Below, one piece after another: positions 16,450-19,904 of a stretch of DNA of 19,904 bases. Where the stretch lies: contig DBXF01000072.1 in NCBI GenBank assembly GCA_002309295.1, positions 11,667-31,570 on the forward strand. Direction: 5' to 3'. The notes under the pieces are model-generated. The model did not search any database, had not been told where the DNA came from, and saw nothing but the letters and a program-made list of their open reading frames with translations. The position numbers and the translations under genes are program-made. Position 1 is the stretch's first letter; every line of letters begins with the position of its first letter. The stretch comes from Bacteroidales bacterium UBA1219. Its GTDB lineage: Bacteria; Bacteroidota; Bacteroidia; Bacteroidales; P3.

Positions 16450-17007
16450 ATGAGCCCGACCCCCATCATCCCCGACGAGCAAGAGCTGGTGCAGGCCATT
16501 CTGAACGGCGACAAAGAGCGCTACAGCGAGATTGTGCGGTGCTACAGCACTTCCATTGCCAATCTCAGCTACAAGCTGGCCGGCGAAAAACTCGAGGTGG
16601 AGGAGGTGGTGCAGGAGGTGCTGGTGGAACTGTACCTCTCGCTGCCACGTTTCAGGTTTGGCTCGAAACTAAGCACCTACGTGTACCGGATTACCGTGAA
16701 CACCGTGGCGAAAAAACTGAAAAAACTGGGTCGTTACTACCGGATGAGTGAGGTTACCGAAAACACCAACATCCAACTGCGACAAAACTCTGTGGAGGAA
16801 TCCATTGTGAACGACGACCGCCAAAACGAACTGCTCAAAGCGTTGGGACAGCTGAAATATGAGCAACGCACCGCCCTCACGCTGTTTTATTACGAAGAGC
16901 TCTCGTACAAAGAAATTGCCGAAACGATGAATATCACCGTGGCAAAGACAGAGTCGCTGATATTCAGGGCAAAACAGAATTTGAAGAAAAAGTTGGACAA
17001 ACAATAA
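16450..17007 (+). CDS. RNA polymerase sigma factor, ECF (sigma-70 family)
   Basis: 185 residues with only regions 2 and 4, as expected for extracytoplasmic-function sigma factors. Region 2 spans about 19-95 (core-binding and -10 recognition, EVVQEVLVELYLSLPRFR, STYVYRITVNTVAKKLKK). Region 4 is about 125-182, a helix-turn-helix with LSYKEIAETMNITVAKTES. The ATG at 16450 lies 30 bases after the AsmA stop, and the anti-sigma gene starts 5 bases after this stop, so translation of the pair is closely linked. It would direct core RNA polymerase to a stress regulon when released from its anti-sigma. No autoregulated promoter was seen directly upstream; expression probably comes from the AsmA promoter. 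Confidence 0.95.
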   Translation: MSPTPIIPDEQELVQAILNGDKERYSEIVRCYSTSIANLSYKLAGEKLEVEEVVQEVLVELYLSLPRFRFGSKLSTYVYRITVNTVAKKLKKLGRYYRMSEVTENTNIQLRQNSVEESIVNDDRQNELLKALGQLKYEQRTALTLFYYEELSYKEIAETMNITVAKTESLIFRAKQNLKKKLDKQ

Positions 17008-17012
17008 AAAAC

Positions 17013-17468
17013 ATGGACTGCAGGACATTTGCCAAATTGTGGCTGAACAGCAACAACGACACCCTTACGCAAGAGGCGCACGAGCATCTCACGCATTGCG
17101 TCGAATGTAAGCACAAGGTGGAGTGCTATGACGAACTGCTTACAGCACTGAAATCCGACCCTCAACTGCCGGATATCGCCACCAAGACGGAGTTTGCCGT
17201 GATGTCGCGGATAGAGAATCTGAGTCCTGCCGCACAGCACACGTCGCACCGCAAACTGTGGATAGCCTCGGCGGCGGCAAGCGTGGCAGTTCTCCTTGTT
17301 ACGGGACTGGCTTTCTATCAGCATAGCATCGAAAAAGCCGAAAACAAAGCCATTGTGGAGATGATTTCCGAAATCCACGAAGAGCAGGGACAGACCATCG
17401 AGCCGACATCGGAATACACCGATTTGGCCTTGCTCGAAAGTTATTTGACAGACGTAAACAACCAATAA
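17013..17468 (+). CDS. Transmembrane anti-sigma factor with zinc-binding (ZAS) domain
   Basis: 151 residues. The N-terminal domain has the ZAS signature H-x3-C-x2-C (H25, C29, C32; HLTHCVEC), with another cysteine at C3 that could complete the zinc site. It is followed by a linker, one transmembrane helix (about 84-105, IASAAASVAVLLVTGLAFY) and an acidic periplasmic tail of about 45 residues. Such proteins hold an ECF sigma factor at the membrane until a signal or proteolysis frees it. The location 5 bases after the sigma gene makes the cognate pairing very likely. The short periplasmic tail suggests that sensing may be done by a partner, plausibly the next gene's product. Confidence 0.88.
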   Translation: MDCRTFAKLWLNSNNDTLTQEAHEHLTHCVECKHKVECYDELLTALKSDPQLPDIATKTEFAVMSRIENLSPAAQHTSHRKLWIASAAASVAVLLVTGLAFYQHSIEKAENKAIVEMISEIHEEQGQTIEPTSEYTDLALLESYLTDVNNQ

Positions 17469-17479
17469 ACTCCTTTGAT

Positions 17480-18067
17480 ATGAAGAATCGTATTATCGCT
17501 CTGATATTCATACAGATAGCTATGGTATTCTCCGCCAGCCTTCGGGCATCGAACGACGGACTTTTGTACGATGGCGATACCAACAGCACAAAACGGGTGC
17601 AGAGATGCCCCAAATGCGGTGAACCCCTGAATTTCGGCAAGAAAACAAGGCAATTCCAGAATGTGGACATCGAGGCCAAGATAGCTTCCTTTGTGGACGA
17701 CCTCACCGACGAACAGCGCGACCAGCTGCACGACCTCTCGGTGCAGTCGAAACAGACATTGAACGAACTGCGACAGCAACAGCGCGAACTGCGCGACACC
17801 ATAAGTCTGCTGCTGCGTCAGCCTACCGACCAGTCGGAAATATTGTTCCCGCTTTTCGACAAAAGCGCCCAAGTAAGAGCACAAATCGACAAGGAACTCT
17901 ACACCGCCCGTTTCAACATTGCTAAAGTCCTCAACGAAAAGCAGTTGCAGACCTTGCGCGAGAAGATGGCATCAGAGAGGAAAAACTGCAACGTACAAAA
18001 CAACCGTTACAAGAATAAAGGTCATAAAAAACACCACCACAAAAGGGGAGAAGGCCCTGCAAGATAG
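17480..18067 (+). CDS. CpxP/Spy-like periplasmic protein (putative envelope or metal sensor)
   Basis: 195 residues. There is an N-terminal signal-like segment (MKNRIIALIFIQIAMVFSAS), then CPKC at 43-46 (half of a zinc-ribbon knuckle, no second pair seen). A long helical hairpin follows with two LTxxQ-like motifs: LTDEQ at 75-79 and LNEKQ at 151-155. That spacing and the high charge are typical of CpxP/Spy and the periplasmic heavy-metal-resistance fold (CnrX). Spy and CpxP bind unfolded proteins; CnrX senses metal and acts with an anti-sigma and ECF sigma. The tail (179-190) is basic and His-rich (GHKKHHHKR), possibly metal-binding. It lies 11 bases after the anti-sigma gene, so it is most likely a modulator of that circuit. 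The family is inferred from the motif pattern. Confidence 0.75.
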   Translation: MKNRIIALIFIQIAMVFSASLRASNDGLLYDGDTNSTKRVQRCPKCGEPLNFGKKTRQFQNVDIEAKIASFVDDLTDEQRDQLHDLSVQSKQTLNELRQQQRELRDTISLLLRQPTDQSEILFPLFDKSAQVRAQIDKELYTARFNIAKVLNEKQLQTLREKMASERKNCNVQNNRYKNKGHKKHHHKRGEGPAR

Positions 18068-18122
18068 ACCGTTCGGAATAGGGCGTGAAAAAAATCACTC
18101 ATCAGTGCAATAAAAAATACAA

Positions 18123-18164
18123 AATGTAGTTACTTTATTTACTCACAAATAATGTAACTGCATT
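18123..18164. other. Long inverted repeat ahead of the DUF4835 gene
   Basis: AATGTAGTTAC (18123-18133) pairs with GTAACTGCATT (18154-18164), including one G-T wobble. After one T-T mismatch, TTATTT (18135-18140) pairs with AAATAA (18147-18152) around the loop ACTCAC. It ends 7 bases before the start codon at 18172 and 55 bases after the previous gene. It could terminate the sigma operon, occlude ribosome entry in the DUF4835 mRNA, or be a DNA-binding site. Confidence 0.7.
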
Positions 18165-18171
18165 CCGTTTT

Positions 18172-19068
18172 ATGAGGCATAAACTGTTATTGGTGGCAGC
18201 TGTTTTTTTGATGGGGCTCGGCGTGGAGGCGCAGGAGTTCCGTTGTAGCGTGACTATCAACGCACAACAGGTGCAGACCAACGAGAAAAAAGTGTTCGAG
18301 ACTATGAAACAGGCCATCGAGGAGTTTGTGAACAACCGCAAATGGACCAACGTCGAATTTGAACACTACGAAAAGTTGGAGTGTAATATTAGCCTGATTA
18401 TCAGTGAACAGACATCACTTACCGATTTCGGCGGACAGCTGAGCGTGCAGTTGCGTCGTCCGGTGTACAACTCCAACTACACCACCGGCCTGATGAACTT
18501 TGTGGAACCCGATTTCCAGTTCTCGTTCAACGAGAGCCAACCCCTCGAATTCGACCCCAACACCTTCTACAGCAACCTCTCTTCGACGCTTGGCTACTAC
18601 CTGTACATTATGCTCGGCATGACTTTCGACAGCTACGGTCTGATGGGCGGCGACCCCTTCTTCGAGATGGCTCAGACCATAGTGCAGACCTCCAACAAAT
18701 CGGGATACAAAGGCTGGAAAACCACCGACGGACAGAAAGCCCGCTACTGGTGGATGGAAAACCACACCAATCCCAACTACAACACCCTCCGCCAAGCCTA
18801 TTACTACTACCACCGCATGGGCCTCGACATGATGACCAAGGACCAGACCGAGGCGCGCAAGAACATCATCCAAGCACTGCAGCTGGTGCAGCAGACCAAC
18901 AAAAAACGTACCAACCTGCTGTGCGTGTCGATGTTTATGGACGTGAAAATCTCCGAGATAGTGAGCATTTTCACCCCCGCACCCAAGGAGGAGAAAAAAC
19001 AAGTCTACGAACTTGTGCGTCAAATCAGTCCCATCAACCTCAACAAAATGAAAGACTTTAATCAATAA
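18172..19068 (+). CDS. DUF4835 family secreted protein (possibly the T9SS-associated PorD)
   Basis: 298 residues with a signal peptide (MRHKLLLVAAVFLMGLGVEAQ). The mature part matches my memory of DUF4835 (PF16119): an early CSVTINAQQVQTNEKKVFETM segment, the central LGYYLYIMLGMTFDSYGLMGGDPFF, and KARYWWMENHTNPNY followed by YYYYHRMGLDMM. The family is nearly confined to Bacteroidota, and I recall, without being able to check, that some annotations call it the T9SS protein PorD. It is expected in the periplasm or at the outer membrane. In many Bacteroidota it sits between coaBC and recN; here the neighbours are the sigma operon and an aminotransferase. Length is normal for the family. Confidence 0.87.
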   Translation: MRHKLLLVAAVFLMGLGVEAQEFRCSVTINAQQVQTNEKKVFETMKQAIEEFVNNRKWTNVEFEHYEKLECNISLIISEQTSLTDFGGQLSVQLRRPVYNSNYTTGLMNFVEPDFQFSFNESQPLEFDPNTFYSNLSSTLGYYLYIMLGMTFDSYGLMGGDPFFEMAQTIVQTSNKSGYKGWKTTDGQKARYWWMENHTNPNYNTLRQAYYYYHRMGLDMMTKDQTEARKNIIQALQLVQQTNKKRTNLLCVSMFMDVKISEIVSIFTPAPKEEKKQVYELVRQISPINLNKMKDFNQ

Positions 19069-19103
19069 TTAGTAGTTAGTAATTAGTAATTAGTAATCAG
19101 AAA
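19069..19103. repeat. Heptanucleotide tandem repeat, TTAGTAA-type
   Basis: It starts at the base after the DUF4835 stop codon: TTAGTAG, TTAGTAA, TTAGTAA, TTAGTAA, then a decayed TCAGAAA. It is nearly complementary to the repeat at 19136-19180. Confidence 0.88.
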
Positions 19104-19135
19104 TTGACAATAAACAACTTAACATCTTAACTTTT
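19104..19135 (+). promoter_or_regulatory. Candidate promoter of the aminotransferase gene
   Basis: TTG at 19104-19106 and TAACTTTT at 19128-19135 are separated by 21 bases. The second matches TAnnTTTG at 7 of 8 positions. It lies about 75 bases before the start codon, between two heptamer arrays. Tentative. Confidence 0.35.
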
Positions 19136-19180
19136 CTAATCACTAATCACTAATCACCAATCACTAATCACCAATCACCA
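19136..19180. repeat. Heptanucleotide tandem repeat, CTAATCA / CCAATCA, 6 full units
   Basis: Units in order: CTAATCA three times, CCAATCA, CTAATCA, CCAATCA, then a partial CCA. Only the second base of the unit varies (T or C). Ends 29 bases before the aminotransferase start. Confidence 0.9.
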
Positions 19181-19209
19181 AAGAACATTAACAACACCAA
19201 AATAATATC

Positions 19210-19904
19210 ATGACACAAATACCCATTAGCAAAGAAACGATAGCAAAAATTGCAAAGGAAAACAAGATAGCCAACCCCGGACGCGCGTCGATACGCGAGA
19301 TGCGCAAGATGATTCAGGACATCGAAGCGGAAACGGGCATCCGTTACGTGAAGATGGAGATGGGCATCCCCGGACTTCCGGCTCCGCAGGTGGGCGTTGA
19401 GGCACAGATCGAAGCCCTGCGCAGCGGCGTGGCAAGTATCTACCCCGAAATCTACGGCACTGCCGATTTCAAGAAAGAGGCCGCACGTTTTGTCAAGAAT
19501 TTCCTCGACATCGACGTCACTCCCGACTGCTGCGTACCCACGGTAGGCTCGATGCAGGCCGGTTTCGCCTCGTTCCTCACCCTTACACGCTACGACGCCA
19601 AGAAGACCAAAGTGCTGTTTATCGACCCCGGTTTCCCCGTGCAGAAACAGCAGTGCCGCGTGCTGGGCATCCCCATGAAGACTTTCGACGTGTACGAATA
19701 CCGCGGCGACAAGCTTCGCGACAAGCTGGAAGAGGAACTGAAGGACGGCGACGTGGCATGTCTTATCTATAGCAGCCCCAACAACCCCGCTTGGTTCTGT
19801 TTCACCGACCACGAACTGCGTATCATCGGCGAGATGGCCAACAAATACGGTGTGGTGGTGCTCGAGGACGACGCCTATTTCCTGATGGATTTCCGCAAGG
19901 ACTA
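19210..19904 (+). CDS. PLP-dependent aminotransferase, class I/II, 3' end outside window
   Basis: The frame is open from the ATG at 19210 to the window edge (231 codons) and encodes the N-terminal half of a fold-type I aminotransferase. Visible marks are MEMGIPGLPAPQVGVEAQ near the start, IYPEIYGTADFKKEAARF (the Y-x-x-x-x-G motif of substrate/cofactor binding), the cofactor-phosphate segment VGSMQAGF, the conserved SSPNNPAWF, whose asparagine contacts the PLP ring O3' in this family, and EDDAYF, whose aspartate bonds the PLP nitrogen. The Schiff-base lysine would lie beyond the window. No signal peptide, so the enzyme is cytoplasmic. The substrate cannot be set from this half; aspartate or aromatic amino-acid transaminases are the nearest general class. 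Confidence 0.9.
   Translation, partial: MTQIPISKETIAKIAKENKIANPGRASIREMRKMIQDIEAETGIRYVKMEMGIPGLPAPQVGVEAQIEALRSGVASIYPEIYGTADFKKEAARFVKNFLDIDVTPDCCVPTVGSMQAGFASFLTLTRYDAKKTKVLFIDPGFPVQKQQCRVLGIPMKTFDVYEYRGDKLRDKLEEELKDGDVACLIYSSPNNPAWFCFTDHELRIIGEMANKYGVVVLEDDAYFLMDFRKD

Noticed and set aside
13747..16482. Several reverse-strand open frames of 100-228 codons inside AsmA
   Set aside because: Antisense shadows in a C-ending-codon-rich gene; the plus-strand 1093-codon frame is continuous and has AsmA features.
19069..19180. CRISPR-like array
   Set aside because: Units are 7 bases with no spacers and no cas genes nearby; simple tandem repeats.

Overview
The window reads as chromosome of a Bacteroidales bacterium (phylum Bacteroidota). 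The support is internal. Two proteins end in type IX secretion (T9SS) type A sorting domains, one gene is a DUF4835 protein, and a BspA-type leucine-rich-repeat protein is present. Several genes have the Bacteroidota promoter -7 box TAnnTTTG (positions 1480, 7588, 10285, 13028), and leaders are A/T-rich without Shine-Dalgarno sequences. The genus cannot be set from this sequence. No rRNA, tRNA, CRISPR array, transposase or integrase was seen.

Layout. 1-1178 (-): a BspA-like LRR protein running off the left edge, with no signal peptide. 1179-1539: intergenic, with a heptanucleotide repeat and the promoter of the next gene. 1540-3426 (+): a YdfG-like short-chain dehydrogenase, then the MeaB GTPase chaperone of methylmalonyl-CoA mutase. 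3497-5995 (+): four consecutive small exported or membrane-anchored proteins of unknown function. 5996-7413 (-): a two-gene unit, overlapping by 4 bases, of a three-helix membrane protein and a membrane-anchored NERD-domain protein with a topoisomerase-type zinc finger. 3497-7413 looks more AT-rich than its flanks and resembles an accessory block. 7414-7639: divergent intergenic region rich in inverted repeats. 7640-12906 (+): two tandem paralogous T9SS cargo proteins, each with PPC-like modules, a beta-helix region and a C-terminal sorting domain, and each followed by the same strong palindromic terminator. 13138-18067 (+): a probable operon of a large AsmA-family protein, an ECF sigma factor, a membrane zinc-binding (ZAS) anti-sigma factor and a CpxP/Spy-like periplasmic protein. 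18172-19068 (+): DUF4835 secreted protein behind a long inverted repeat. 19210-19904 (+): the start of a class I/II aminotransferase, cut by the right edge.

How the genes fit together. The clearest functional unit is AsmA / ECF sigma / anti-sigma / CpxP-like. By gene content it looks like an envelope-stress circuit: the periplasmic protein and transmembrane anti-sigma would sense a signal and release the sigma factor. Co-transcription with an AsmA-type lipid-transport or envelope-homeostasis protein hints at the process being monitored. The tandem T9SS proteins are secreted or surface products that have diverged in the middle while keeping export signals at both ends. The NERD/membrane pair and the small exported proteins next to it are the least understood part. 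A striking non-coding theme is that three separate intergenic regions carry tandem repeats of exactly 7 bases with different unit sequences.
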